Positions 14,629-22,301 of a DNA stretch of 48,192 nucleotides are shown here, in pieces. The translations under genes and the position numbers were made by a program. The stretch covers positions 1-48,192 of the forward strand of contig CAIPFZ010000009.1 of NCBI GenBank assembly GCA_903864515.1. The letters are read 5' to 3'. Numbering within the stretch: position 1 is the stretch's first letter; every line of letters starts with the position of its first letter. Under the pieces are notes generated by a model. That model did no database searches. It worked only from the letters and a program-made list of their open reading frames with translations, and was not told the DNA's origin. Source of the stretch: an uncultured bacterium. Its GTDB lineage: Bacteria > Patescibacteriota > Minisyncoccia > Phycocordibacterales > CAIZLB01.

Positions 14629-15917
14629 TAATTAAAAACTTTTGATAATTCTTCCTTATTTTCAGTTAGCCATTTTTCAAGTGAAACTTTCCTTAATTTG
14701 ATTTCACTGTCTGTAGGCTTGATTTTGGTATCAAATTTACTTGATAATAATTTAATGTACTTATTTCCTCTTACCAGACTTATAACCAAGTCGTCTAAGA
14801 AAGACGTATTCTCATCCTTGTTAAACGTCTTTATAATATCGGTGGCAATAAACGCATATGCAGAAGCGTCTAGTAACGATAACTTTAAATAACCCTTATT
14901 AACCATCATTTCTCGCACCATCTCTTGCTGAGAAATATTGTCTTTATGCTTATAAAAAGCTTCTATCAACTCTACATCCTCGCTAATGTTTTTTTGCAAA
15001 AGTTCATATACAGGATATGATATTCTCTCATTTTTTACATCAATAAAGACATCTTCTAAGATTTTTTCACGAGTAGGGTTTTCATCGCCAGTTAAATCTA
15101 GTGCAAAATCCTGAATATCGTTAATTATCATTAAAAGCATCCCGTAACAAAAAGAAAACTTTTTTAATGTTTTTATAGTTTCTTCATTTTTGTTCTTGAT
15201 AAAGATGTCTGAAAAGGCCTCTGGATAAACTTCATTCATATAACCACTAAGCCCATAGGTTCGTTGCCACACAAATTTTTCAAGAGAAACAGCATTGATT
15301 TGAAAACTATCACCTAGCCACGCCTCCACTAAATTAAGCTCATTTTCTAATATTTTACCCTCCAATTCTTTTTCACTTACTAAATTTAGGGGTAATGATA
15401 CTTTTTTATTAAAGTTGTTATGAACATTTATTAGAGTATCAAACACCTGACCTATATTTATATTACTGTATATATTTCTGGTAAAAATCTTTAATTTTTC
15501 TTTTTGTATATCATCAAGTAAATCTGTATTATTAATAAAATTTGTATGGGTACTTTTTAATAATTCAGCTGTTTTAAACGCTACTTCTTTTTTATCTCCA
15601 ATATAACCAGCCTTTCCATCGGCTCCAACATTATAGCAATAGGCTTGAACCATAATTAATTCAAGAGAGGCACAGACAAAGTAAAAACTATCATCAATAG
15701 CGATGTCCAATTGTTTTGCTAGCAAATACATCAAATGGGCACGCGAGCTTGGTTTACTAGCAATTTTGTTTATTGCAAAACTCCTAATCATATCAGAAAC
15801 TTTTTCTTCTGCTGTATCAGCCTGTTTATTCAAGAAATCCTCCATAAAATGAAAGTAGTTTTTGTGTATTTCTTTCATTTCAAGAATCCTATTATTAGTT
15901 CTAGTCAACATAATCAA
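14628..15917 (-). CDS. Polyprenyl-synthetase-like protein with degenerate first Asp motif
   Basis: This 429-aa protein has the helical fold signature of trans-polyprenyl diphosphate synthases: SSRAHLMYLLAKQL near 57-70 (substrate-binding GxxxRP/LR region), LELIMVQAYCYN near 86-97 where DDxxD should follow, MLLMIINDIQDF near 260 (second Asp region, reduced to NDxxD) and NERISYPVYELL near 296 like the usual GKxTLPxx. The first DDxxD is absent (AYCYNVGADG), so normal chain elongation is doubtful. The start overlaps idi by 17 nt, so it is translated with IPP isomerase. It may be a diverged prenyltransferase, a terpene-synthase-like enzyme or a non-catalytic partner. Confidence 0.68.
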   Translation of the reverse strand: MIMLTRTNNRILEMKEIHKNYFHFMEDFLNKQADTAEEKVSDMIRSFAINKIASKPSSRAHLMYLLAKQLDIAIDDSFYFVCASLELIMVQAYCYNVGADGKAGYIGDKKEVAFKTAELLKSTHTNFINNTDLLDDIQKEKLKIFTRNIYSNINIGQVFDTLINVHNNFNKKVSLPLNLVSEKELEGKILENELNLVEAWLGDSFQINAVSLEKFVWQRTYGLSGYMNEVYPEAFSDIFIKNKNEETIKTLKKFSFCYGMLLMIINDIQDFALDLTGDENPTREKILEDVFIDVKNERISYPVYELLQKNISEDVELIEAFYKHKDNISQQEMVREMMVNKGYLKLSLLDASAYAFIATDIIKTFNKDENTSFLDDLVISLVRGNKYIKLLSSKFDTKIKPTDSEIKLRKVSLEKWLTENKEELSKVFN

Positions 15918-16416
15918 TTATATTTTTATTATTTAAAATAATTTTAAACCATTCTGTATAAGAATTCGGATTCTGTTTTATATCTCTTTCTAACTCGTCT
16001 AATTTAATCCATTTGCATTCAGACACCTCTTGCTTGTTAGGGTAAATGTTACCATTATATTGACCAATATATACATAATCTAATTCATTTTCAATTAAAT
16101 TATTTTCTAAATTTACTTTATAGATAAATGAATATGCTAATTTTAATTCACAATCAAATCCAACCTCTTCTTTTAATCTTCTGTGTATGGCGTATTCAAT
16201 GCTTTCATTAAATTCAGGGTGGCTACAACAAGTATTAGACCATAAACCTCCAGAATGATACTTATTAACATTTCTTTTTTGCAACAATAATTCCTTGTTC
16301 TTATTAAAAACAAATACTGAAAAAGCCTCATGTAACTCACCTGTTCTATGAGCCTCCAGTTTCTCTATACTTCCAATTCTATTCCCCTTCTCGTCAACTA
16401 AGTTTATAGAATTCAT
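15901..16416 (-). CDS. idi: Isopentenyl-diphosphate delta-isomerase, type I
   Basis: This 171-aa Nudix-fold enzyme interconverts IPP and DMAPP. Seen are HRTGELHEAFSVFVF near 24-38 (metal-binding histidines), LLLQKRNVNKYHSGGLWSN near 43-61, SNTCCSHPE near 60-68 with the catalytic cysteine, a Nudix-like AIHRRLKEEVGF, and ENELDYVYIG near 110 with the catalytic/metal glutamate region. Length matches type I Idi. It overlaps the polyprenyl-synthetase-like gene by 17 nt. No mevalonate or MEP pathway gene is in the window. The upstream AT-rich stretch has TATAAT 4 nt or TAGTAT 9 nt before the ATG. Confidence 0.92.
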   Translation of the reverse strand: MNSINLVDEKGNRIGSIEKLEAHRTGELHEAFSVFVFNKNKELLLQKRNVNKYHSGGLWSNTCCSHPEFNESIEYAIHRRLKEEVGFDCELKLAYSFIYKVNLENNLIENELDYVYIGQYNGNIYPNKQEVSECKWIKLDELERDIKQNPNSYTEWFKIILNNKNIIDYVD

Positions 16417-16547
16417 TATAATTATATACTATCTTTTTTTATGCTTTTATTCAAGGTTCACCTTACCCCTCAAAATACAAATAAGAAGTTCTGACTTCCA
16501 AGACACCTATTGTAAAATAGGGCTTGAAATATGAATAAAATCACTAG

Positions 16548-16618
16548 CTGGGAGACTAGGAATCGAACCTAGATTAAAAGCTTCAAAGGCTTCTGTCCTA
16601 CCGTTAGACGATCTCCCA
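16548..16618 (-). tRNA. tRNA-Gln (anticodon TTG)
   Basis: Read on the minus strand, the sequence folds into a cloverleaf: acceptor TGGGAGA/TCTCCCA (U1-A72 as in bacterial tRNA-Gln), D arm GTCT/GGAC, anticodon stem GAAGC/GCTTT with loop CTTTGAA, and T arm CTAGG-TTCGATT-CCTAG. The anticodon is TTG, reading CAA and CAG. The discriminator is G73. The 3' CCA is not encoded (CTA follows), so it must be added by a CCA-adding enzyme. Confidence 0.95.
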
Positions 16619-16705
16619 ATGTCCTATACTTTAATATGAAATTGACTATAAATCAAGGCTTTTAACTAAAATAACAAATATACTGGTTTTATACTCATAA
16701 ACTGC

Positions 16706-16711
16706 TATAAT
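16706..16711 (+). promoter_or_regulatory. -10 box (TATAAT) of a candidate small RNA
   Basis: Perfect TATAAT on the plus strand, in a region with no plus-strand coding sequence. The ATG 6 nt downstream is followed directly by TAA, so it does not start a protein. Confidence 0.5.
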
Positions 16712-16717
16712 ACTTTC

Positions 16718-16834
16718 ATGTAACCTCTTAAGTGAGGTCCCGAGGAATCCATATTTAACATAGGATTCCGTTGAATTTGCATCCATCCATATCGAAGCCT
16801 AATAAAGCCATCTGAAAAGACGGCTTTATTTAGT
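16718..16834 (+). ncRNA. Candidate small RNA, about 115 nt, family not recognised
   Basis: A perfect TATAAT is followed by a non-coding stretch that can fold into ACCTC/GAGGT (16722-16737), GGAATCC/GGATTCC around an AT-rich loop (about 16744-16767) and a terminal hairpin AATAAAGCC...GGCTTTATT. It contains no open frame beyond a few codons. It lies between tRNA-Gln and dnaX, both on the other strand. It does not match my memory of SRP RNA, tmRNA, 6S or T-box elements. The last hairpin also serves dnaX, so the terminator by itself does not prove a plus-strand RNA. Confidence 0.42.
16801..16830. terminator. Bidirectional terminator downstream of dnaX
   Basis: AATAAAGCC-a-TCT-gaaa-AGA-c-GGCTTTATT is an almost perfect hairpin with T-rich arms in both directions. 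It ends dnaX on the minus strand and the candidate small RNA on the plus strand. Confidence 0.7.
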
Positions 16835-16846
16835 CTTACATCTCCC

Positions 16847-17947
16847 CTACTCCAAACACTCCGCAACCACCATCTCTAGAGGCAAGGTTGGTATTGCACT
16901 CTTCCCTAGTCTTCCGTGGGCAACCAAAAGCCTCTCCAAAATTATAGCTATCTTTTTTGGTGACTTTAGCGCGAGTCTCTCAGCATCCGTAGCACTTCCC
17001 TTTTCTTTCTCAAAATTAATAGCCTCGCCCGGCATTCTAACTGTCCCACTATTCATACTCAAAATCAGGGTTTTCCTGACACTCTCCAAAACAAGCTCGG
17101 TAAAAAGTTTTACGTCCCCACCATTGTCCCGAACTATATCAAGTTGAGCCAGTGCAAGCACAGCATCTCCCGTGATTATTCCCTTTGCAAAATTATTAAC
17201 AACAACAGACTTTGGAGCACCTGTTATTTGCTCAGCTTCAGCAAGAGTAATTTCCTTTTTAGAATTATCATTTAAAGACAAAACTTTCTGAAGAACACTC
17301 AGCGTATCTCTAAAAGATCCATCTCCCAAAAGTGCGATCAAACTACCAACTTCTTCATCAATTGCAATACCTTCTTTTTTTGCAATATCAATTGCAATCT
17401 TTTTCAATGTCTCCACATTTGGTTTTTTGAATTGAAAAGTCTGACATCTTGATATAACCGTCTCTGGTAGTTTTTGCATCTCAGTTGTCGCCAGAATAAA
17501 GATGACATGCTTTGGCGGTTCTTCCAATGTTTTTAGAAACGCATTGAAGGCAGATTTGGAAAGCATGTGGACCTCATCCAAAATATAGACCTTGTAAGTT
17601 GAATCAAAAGGAATTGTGTGAACAGATTCATTTAAATTTCTAATATCATCAACACTAGTATTTGATGCAGCATCAATTTCATATAAATCTTTATCAGTTG
17701 TACCAAGCTCGCGTGCAAAGATTCTTGCAACACTCGTCTTTCCCGTTCCCCTTCCTCCGCAAAACAGATATGCATGTGCAATCTTTCCAGACTTTATAGA
17801 ATCTTCTAAAACCGAGACAACATGTTCTTGCCCGATAACTTCCCCAAAGTTTGCTGGGCGATATGTTCTATATAACGATGAATGCACCGTACCCGCCTGT
17901 GCAATACTTGATCCTGATGAGCTGATGTTTGTGGTTTTTGAAGACAT
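16847..17947 (-). CDS. dnaX: DNA polymerase III gamma subunit (short DnaX)
   Basis: This 366-aa clamp-loader ATPase has SSLYRTYRPANFGEVIGQEHV, Walker A GGRGTGKTS, the DAASNTSVDDIR segment, Walker B ILDEVHMLS, sensor 1 LATTEMQKLP, the arginine-finger SRCQ and GDGSFRDTLS (sensor 2). Two parts are missing: the four-cysteine zinc module normally between Walker A and the EIDAAS segment (ARELGTTDKDLYEIDAAS runs straight through), and the tau-specific C-terminal domain. The ATG at 17947 is chosen over an upstream in-frame start at 18079 because a strong terminator and a TATACT box lie between them, the latter 6 nt before this ATG. Confidence 0.92.
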   Translation of the reverse strand: MSSKTTNISSSGSSIAQAGTVHSSLYRTYRPANFGEVIGQEHVVSVLEDSIKSGKIAHAYLFCGGRGTGKTSVARIFARELGTTDKDLYEIDAASNTSVDDIRNLNESVHTIPFDSTYKVYILDEVHMLSKSAFNAFLKTLEEPPKHVIFILATTEMQKLPETVISRCQTFQFKKPNVETLKKIAIDIAKKEGIAIDEEVGSLIALLGDGSFRDTLSVLQKVLSLNDNSKKEITLAEAEQITGAPKSVVVNNFAKGIITGDAVLALAQLDIVRDNGGDVKLFTELVLESVRKTLILSMNSGTVRMPGEAINFEKEKGSATDAERLALKSPKKIAIILERLLVAHGRLGKSAIPTLPLEMVVAECLE

Positions 17948-17953
17948 AAATAG

Positions 17954-17959
17954 AGTATA
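17954..17959 (-). promoter_or_regulatory. -10 box (TATACT) of dnaX
   Basis: TATACT with a 6-nt spacer to the ATG at 17947; implies leaderless dnaX mRNA and fixes the start codon. Confidence 0.6.
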
Positions 17960-17976
17960 ACATTTATTTTGTAAGG

Positions 17977-18031
17977 CAAAAAGAAAAACGCCGCCGTTGC
18001 CGGCGACGATTTTCGTCGGGCAACGGCGGCG
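17977..18031 (-). terminator. Strong intrinsic terminator of the 18051-18422 gene
   Basis: A 13-bp perfect GC stem (CGCCGCCGTTGCC/GGCAACGGCGGCG) encloses a second CGACG/CGTCG stem. On the minus strand it is followed by TTTTTCTTTTTG. Confidence 0.9.
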
Positions 18032-18050
18032 GATAATGGTATTGTCTGAC

Positions 18051-18422
18051 TCAGGAAAGCTTTTCCCTAAAAGACACACTCACATCTGATACCCCCTCCA
18101 AACCAAGCCGATTTAACTTATTCAAGAGGGCGTTGAGATGATCAGCGTATTCTGCAATACAGTTTTCATCATGCACACCACCACTTGGAATAATATGAAA
18201 GACCCACTTGATAGCCGGCCCCTTGATCTTGTACATCTTCACCAGACGCTCTGAGGTAATTGTACAGGGAGTTTGACAACCAGCCCAAGGTTCTTGAGCG
18301 TCCACCGTAAGGAGTGCGTCCATGAGGCTGTTATGCAACGAGTAAGCTTCGTCCATCTTATCTGTTGACAACATGAAGCTTACGACTCCACACACACTAT
18401 TATTATGTTTTCTTTGGCTCAT
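18051..18422 (-). CDS. Hypothetical protein, 123 aa
   Basis: No family is recognised. The protein is a small soluble alpha/beta protein with four cysteines, two of them in GCQTPC near residues 49-54, and a WVFHIIPSGG strand near 73-82. The ATG at 18422 is preferred over an in-frame TTG at 18482. Its codon use is more GC-rich than that of dnaX and dus on either side. It has its own strong GC-rich terminator, like the genes at 40-47 kb, so it belongs to the same compositional class. Confidence 0.55.
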   Translation of the reverse strand: MSQRKHNNSVCGVVSFMLSTDKMDEAYSLHNSLMDALLTVDAQEPWAGCQTPCTITSERLVKMYKIKGPAIKWVFHIIPSGGVHDENCIAEYADHLNALLNKLNRLGLEGVSDVSVSFREKLS

Positions 18423-18463
18423 CTTAGTAATAATTTTGTTTTTTCTCGTAGAATATAGGCCAC

Positions 18464-18521
18464 AACCAACTATTGGTTGCAACTTTTAAATCCCTAGAAT
18501 TAGGGGTCTAAAAGTCACAAC
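18464..18521 (-). promoter_or_regulatory. Mutually exclusive hairpins and a direct repeat upstream of the 18422 gene
   Basis: CAACCAA-cta-TTGGTTG (18464-18480) overlaps a second long hairpin in which GGTTG...ACTTTTA pairs with TAAAAGT...CAACC around CCCTA/TAGGG (18476-18521). On the minus strand TTGGTTGTG occurs twice. The second hairpin could also be the terminator of dus, located 70 nt away. This looks like an operator pair or an attenuator; which one is inference. Confidence 0.35.
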
Positions 18522-18592
18522 CAAATTACAAAGATCTTTACAGGTGTACAATAACACACATATGTTAATTAGTCCAGTTAGTTGTAAAACCC

Positions 18593-19762
18593 TTACTTTA
18601 CCAGAAAGCCTTCAATTATCCCCCTCACCTCTTCCACATTGTTAGTATCCATCAATTCTGTCCGTAATTCTTTAGCGCCATCAAATCCATTCACATATGC
18701 TTTGAAATGCTTCTTCATTACTGCAAAGTTTTTTATTGATCCAAGCTCATCTTGAAATTTCTGAGTGTGCTCAATCATTACATTTAATTTTTCCTCAAGA
18801 GTGGGTTCATTCTGTACAACATCAAAATCTCCGTCTATGTTTTTTATAATAGGTTTCTGTAATGCAGAAAACAACCAGGGATTTCCAAATATTCCCCTAC
18901 CAATCATTACACCATCAGCGCCTGATTCTTCCGCCTTTTTATAAGCATCTGCAACAGATACAACATCTCCATTTCCAAAAATTAATGTGTGTTGCTTACC
19001 AGATTCGATCAAATCCTTTTGGAACTCATTTCTAATCTCTACTGCTCTTTTAACATAATTCCAGTTAGCAGGAACCTTGGACATCTCTTTTCTTGTTCGA
19101 GCATGAATTGTAACAACTGAAGGACTAGCCTCTAGGATGTTTCTAAGCCATGAATCAAGTTCATCTTTATTGTATCCAACTCTGGTCTTTACTGTTATTG
19201 GAATATTTGGTGCACCACGCTTGGCTGCAAAAATAATCTCCTTGGCCAGTTTTGGATTCTTCATCATTGAAGCCCCGGCCTTTTGCCTCTCTATACTTTT
19301 ATCAGGGCATCCCATATTTATATCTATTCCATCATAACCAAGTTCTTCAACGATTCTGCAGGCATCTTCCATATATTTTGGATTTGAGCCAAAGAGCTGG
19401 GCAACAATTAACTTTTCTTCTTTTTCAAATTTCAAATCAGCCAAAAGCTTTTTCTTTCCTTCAGGGCTCGCCCTGACAAGACCATCAGCAGATACAAATT
19501 CAGTCCATAACACATCCGGCTTACCATATTTATTTATCACATATCTAAAGGCACAATCTGTTACATCAGCCATTGGTGCAAGAACACAGATTGGTCTTCC
19601 TGTATTTTTTTCATTTTCACTACCCTCACATCCACCACCTTCATGTTTAACTGCCCTACATTTATTATTCAAATCATTCCAAAAACCAAGCTGTGGTTCA
19701 ACAGAGGCTTTTGTCTTTTTAGATACTCCTAGAATATATTTAAATAGATTTAATGGGTTCAT
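18593..19762 (-). CDS. dus: tRNA-dihydrouridine synthase
   Basis: This 389-aa FMN enzyme reduces uridines in tRNA D loops. It has the N-terminal LAPMADVTDCAFR, the catalytic NMGCPDKSIERQKAGASMM (cysteine near residue 149), VKTRVGYN near 191, VTIHARTRK near 216, FGNGDV near 260 and GVMIGRGIFGNPWLF near 284, in the usual order, followed by a helical tRNA-binding C-terminal domain. It is longer than most bacterial Dus by an N-terminal stretch of about 55 residues with a Gly/Glu-rich loop. AGGA about 11 nt before the ATG is a weak Shine-Dalgarno, so this gene may have a leader. Confidence 0.93.
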   Translation of the reverse strand: MNPLNLFKYILGVSKKTKASVEPQLGFWNDLNNKCRAVKHEGGGCEGSENEKNTGRPICVLAPMADVTDCAFRYVINKYGKPDVLWTEFVSADGLVRASPEGKKKLLADLKFEKEEKLIVAQLFGSNPKYMEDACRIVEELGYDGIDINMGCPDKSIERQKAGASMMKNPKLAKEIIFAAKRGAPNIPITVKTRVGYNKDELDSWLRNILEASPSVVTIHARTRKEMSKVPANWNYVKRAVEIRNEFQKDLIESGKQHTLIFGNGDVVSVADAYKKAEESGADGVMIGRGIFGNPWLFSALQKPIIKNIDGDFDVVQNEPTLEEKLNVMIEHTQKFQDELGSIKNFAVMKKHFKAYVNGFDGAKELRTELMDTNNVEEVRGIIEGFLVK

Positions 19763-19824
19763 ATTTTAAAATTTCCTGTTTCGTTTTGTCTTGACATTGT
19801 ATCAAATTTTTAAATAAACGATAG

Positions 19825-19853
19825 GGCGCGGCGGGGGTCTCCCCCGCCGCGCC
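19825..19853 (-). terminator. GC-rich hairpin downstream of the HAD gene
   Basis: GGCGCGGCGGGGG pairs perfectly over 13 bp with CCCCCGCCGCGCC across a TCT loop. It begins 9 nt beyond the stop. The minus-strand tail (CTATCGTTTATTT) is only moderately T-rich. Confidence 0.75.
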
Positions 19854-19861
19854 TGCAGATC

Positions 19862-20659
19862 TCAAATCAAGATTGCGCCATCAACCTTGATCACACCATT
19901 AACCACATCAAGCATCCTAGAATGAGAAACGATTGCACGGGCACCATAACTACGCATCCTTTCAGAAAAGATTCTTCTTTCATGTGCGCAGCTTAACCTC
20001 GCTTTTCTAGTTACAGCAACGGGATACACTAGGCCACAAGTAGCATTTGAAGCTCTCATGTCACCAACTGAATCCCCGAAGTAGTAGAAAGGCAAGATTT
20101 CCCTGTTGTAGTGATATCCGTGTTGACACGCCAGATGTGAAAGGACCGCAGTCTTATCTTCCACCACTAATGTATCAACGTCTACCCCCGTCGCATCTTT
20201 CACAACCCTGGAAACTGGATGAATGGAATTGAGTGTAACAATCACAATATGAAATCTGGTGGCAATTTCTCTAATCTGTGTCACTACACCATCAAAGAAA
20301 GCACTCGGCTTCCTTTGCTCTATTTTTGTCACAAGACTTTGAAAAATACTCCATGCATCATCAATCGGCACTTTTCTTGGAACACCCCAACTGTGGAAGT
20401 CTGGAAACACACCATGTTGAAACTGCTCAAGCGTAGGTATGCGACTCAAATCATCAGTGTACATCATGACAATCTGCTTGGCGGCCTCACAATACGTTTC
20501 AGCACTATCCACCAAGGTACCATCATAATCAAACCCAATCAAAGGCTTAGGAGCCCCAGAATAGGTATTTGGGACCATGATTGTCCAGTCTTCTGAAATG
20601 CCAAGCTCTTTTGGAACTTTAATCTTCGTTGTAGAGGTGGGTCTTTCTGTTGTATTCAC
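19862..20659 (-). CDS. HAD-superfamily phosphatase-like hydrolase
   Basis: This 265-aa protein has all four HAD motifs: FDYDGTLVDS with nucleophile D44 and acid/base D46, a motif II IVTLNS near 142, a motif III lysine in VEDKTAVL near 170, and GDSVGDM near 201. A helical cap follows motif I, as in phosphoglycolate-phosphatase-like enzymes. The substrate is not evident. The start used is a GTG; an ATG at 20578 (M28) is possible and would still keep motif I. Codons are markedly more GC-rich than in dus and eno, and the gene carries its own GC-rich terminator. Confidence 0.82.
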   Translation of the reverse strand: MNTTERPTSTTKIKVPKELGISEDWTIMVPNTYSGAPKPLIGFDYDGTLVDSAETYCEAAKQIVMMYTDDLSRIPTLEQFQHGVFPDFHSWGVPRKVPIDDAWSIFQSLVTKIEQRKPSAFFDGVVTQIREIATRFHIVIVTLNSIHPVSRVVKDATGVDVDTLVVEDKTAVLSHLACQHGYHYNREILPFYYFGDSVGDMRASNATCGLVYPVAVTRKARLSCAHERRIFSERMRSYGARAIVSHSRMLDVVNGVIKVDGAILI

Positions 20660-20842
20660 TGTCTATTTGGCTTCTAATTGTTTGTTGTGTCTTAGCCTAA
20701 TTTCTCAATAACCGTAAAAGGACATTTGACATAGGTCAACCCTTCTGTTGGATAGAATACTACATTAAAAGTTATGATACAATGGTGGCATACAAATTAT
20801 AAGAAAATTTAAAAAAGAGGCAAAACCTCTATAAATATCAAA

Positions 20843-22201
20843 ATGTCAAAAACAGTATCAAAATCAGTTAAGTCAAAGTCAGTAGAAAAATCATCAGCAA
20901 AAGCAAAAGAGAAATCAGTATCAAACATTCCTGCAATCTCAAAAATTGTCGGAAGAGAAATTCTTGATTCTCGTGGAAATCCAACAGTGGAAGTTGATGT
21001 ATATTTAAAGGACGGAGCCTTTGGAAGATCAGCTGTTCCATCAGGAGCATCAACAGGATCATATGAGGCGATAGAATTACGTGATGGTGATAAAAAAAGA
21101 TATGGAGGAAAGGGAGTTCTTAAAGCAGTAGAAAATGTAAACACAACACTCAAGAAGGCACTTGTAGGAAAATCTTTCACACAAGAGACATTAGACAGGA
21201 CAATGATTGCGCTTGACGGTACACCTAATAAAGCAAAGCTTGGAGCCAATGCAATTCTTGGAATTTCTATGGCCTTCTCACATGCTGTAGCAAACTCACA
21301 ACAAAAGCCGCTTTACAAATACTTTGCAAGTATTGCAAAAACTGGAAAACCAATGGCACTTCCAACACCCATGATGAATATTCTAAACGGTGGAAAACAC
21401 GCAGAAAAATCTACTGACCTTCAAGAATTTATGATAATGCCGGTAGGTGCAAAGAGTTGGACAGATGCACTTAGAATGGGAGCTGAAGTATTTCATGCTC
21501 TAAAGAAAATATTGCATGACAAAGGTTTTGGAACAACAGTTGGAGATGAGGGTGGATTTGCACCATCACTCGGAAACAATGAAGGGGCACTAATTATAAT
21601 TCTAGAAGCCATAAAAGCTGCAGGATACAAAGCTGGAACAGATATAAAGATCGCAATTGACGGTGCTGCATCTGAACTATACAAAGATGGGCTATATGAT
21701 TTAACAAGTGAAGGTAAGAAGCTTACAAGTGAACAAATGGTAGAACTTTATGGTTCATGGCTAAAGAAATACCCTATCGCATCAATTGAAGACGGATTTG
21801 CAGAAGATGATTGGGATGGATATGTAAATCTAACAAAGAAGTATGGAAGTAAATTACAAATTGTTGGAGATGATCTATTCGTTACAAACATTGATAGACT
21901 TAAAACTGGAATTGAGAAGAAAGCAGGAAATTCCATTTTGATTAAACTAAATCAAATCGGAACAGTTACAGAGACTATTGATGCAATCAAAATGGCACAC
22001 AAAGCTGGAATGACCGCTGTTGTGTCCCACCGCTCAGGAGAAACTGAAGATGTTACAATTTCACACTTTGTTGTTGGACTTGGATGCGGACAAATCAAAA
22101 CAGGTTCACTTTGCAGAACAGATAGAGTTGCAAAGTACAATGAGCTTCTAAGAATTGAAGAAGACTTGGGATCAAAAGCAATTTACACCGGCAAAATTTA
22201 A
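20843..22201 (+). CDS. eno: Enolase with a Ser/Lys-rich N-terminal extension
   Basis: This 452-aa enzyme converts 2-phosphoglycerate to phosphoenolpyruvate. IVGREILDSRGNPTVEVD begins the conserved part at about residue 36, followed by SGASTGSYEAIELRDGD, KLGANAILGISMA, VGDEGGFAP, the Mg2+ ligand region IEDGFAEDDW, GDDLFVTN, ILIKLNQIGTVTE and SHRSGETED. The first 30 or so residues (many Ser, Lys, Ala) are absent from typical enolases, and no later ATG, GTG or TTG would remove them. A TATAAA box 7 nt before the ATG fits leaderless initiation, with an AGAGG/CCTCT mini-hairpin just upstream. gpmI follows 100 nt downstream. Confidence 0.96.
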   Translation: MSKTVSKSVKSKSVEKSSAKAKEKSVSNIPAISKIVGREILDSRGNPTVEVDVYLKDGAFGRSAVPSGASTGSYEAIELRDGDKKRYGGKGVLKAVENVNTTLKKALVGKSFTQETLDRTMIALDGTPNKAKLGANAILGISMAFSHAVANSQQKPLYKYFASIAKTGKPMALPTPMMNILNGGKHAEKSTDLQEFMIMPVGAKSWTDALRMGAEVFHALKKILHDKGFGTTVGDEGGFAPSLGNNEGALIIILEAIKAAGYKAGTDIKIAIDGAASELYKDGLYDLTSEGKKLTSEQMVELYGSWLKKYPIASIEDGFAEDDWDGYVNLTKKYGSKLQIVGDDLFVTNIDRLKTGIEKKAGNSILIKLNQIGTVTETIDAIKMAHKAGMTAVVSHRSGETEDVTISHFVVGLGCGQIKTGSLCRTDRVAKYNELLRIEEDLGSKAIYTGKI

Positions 22202-22216
22202 GATTAAAATCGCATT

Positions 22217-22245
22217 AAAATCATCTGATTAAATCAGGTGATTTT
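22217..22245 (+). other. Hairpin between eno and gpmI
   Basis: AAAATCA-t-CTGAT-taa-ATCAG-g-TGATTTT forms a 12-bp stem 15 nt after the eno stop. The descending arm ends in TTTT but no T-run follows, so it may be a partial terminator or an mRNA 3' stabiliser. Confidence 0.5.
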
Positions 22246-22301
22246 AGTAATAATAAGAATAGTAAGCAATTAATTAAAATTACTAATTTAAAACAAAAAA
22301 A

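Noticed and set aside
16718..16723. A leaderless gene starting at the ATG after TATAAT
   Set aside because: The next codon is TAA, so no protein can be made; the site was kept only as a possible RNA start.
16718..16834. SRP RNA, tmRNA or 6S RNA identity for the candidate small RNA
   Set aside because: The GGAAG-AGCAG-type SRP tip, the tRNA-like end of tmRNA and the long bulged rod of 6S are all absent.
17948..18079. An upstream start adding 44 residues to dnaX
   Set aside because: The extension would be translated through a strong terminator hairpin, and a -10 box sits directly before the downstream ATG.
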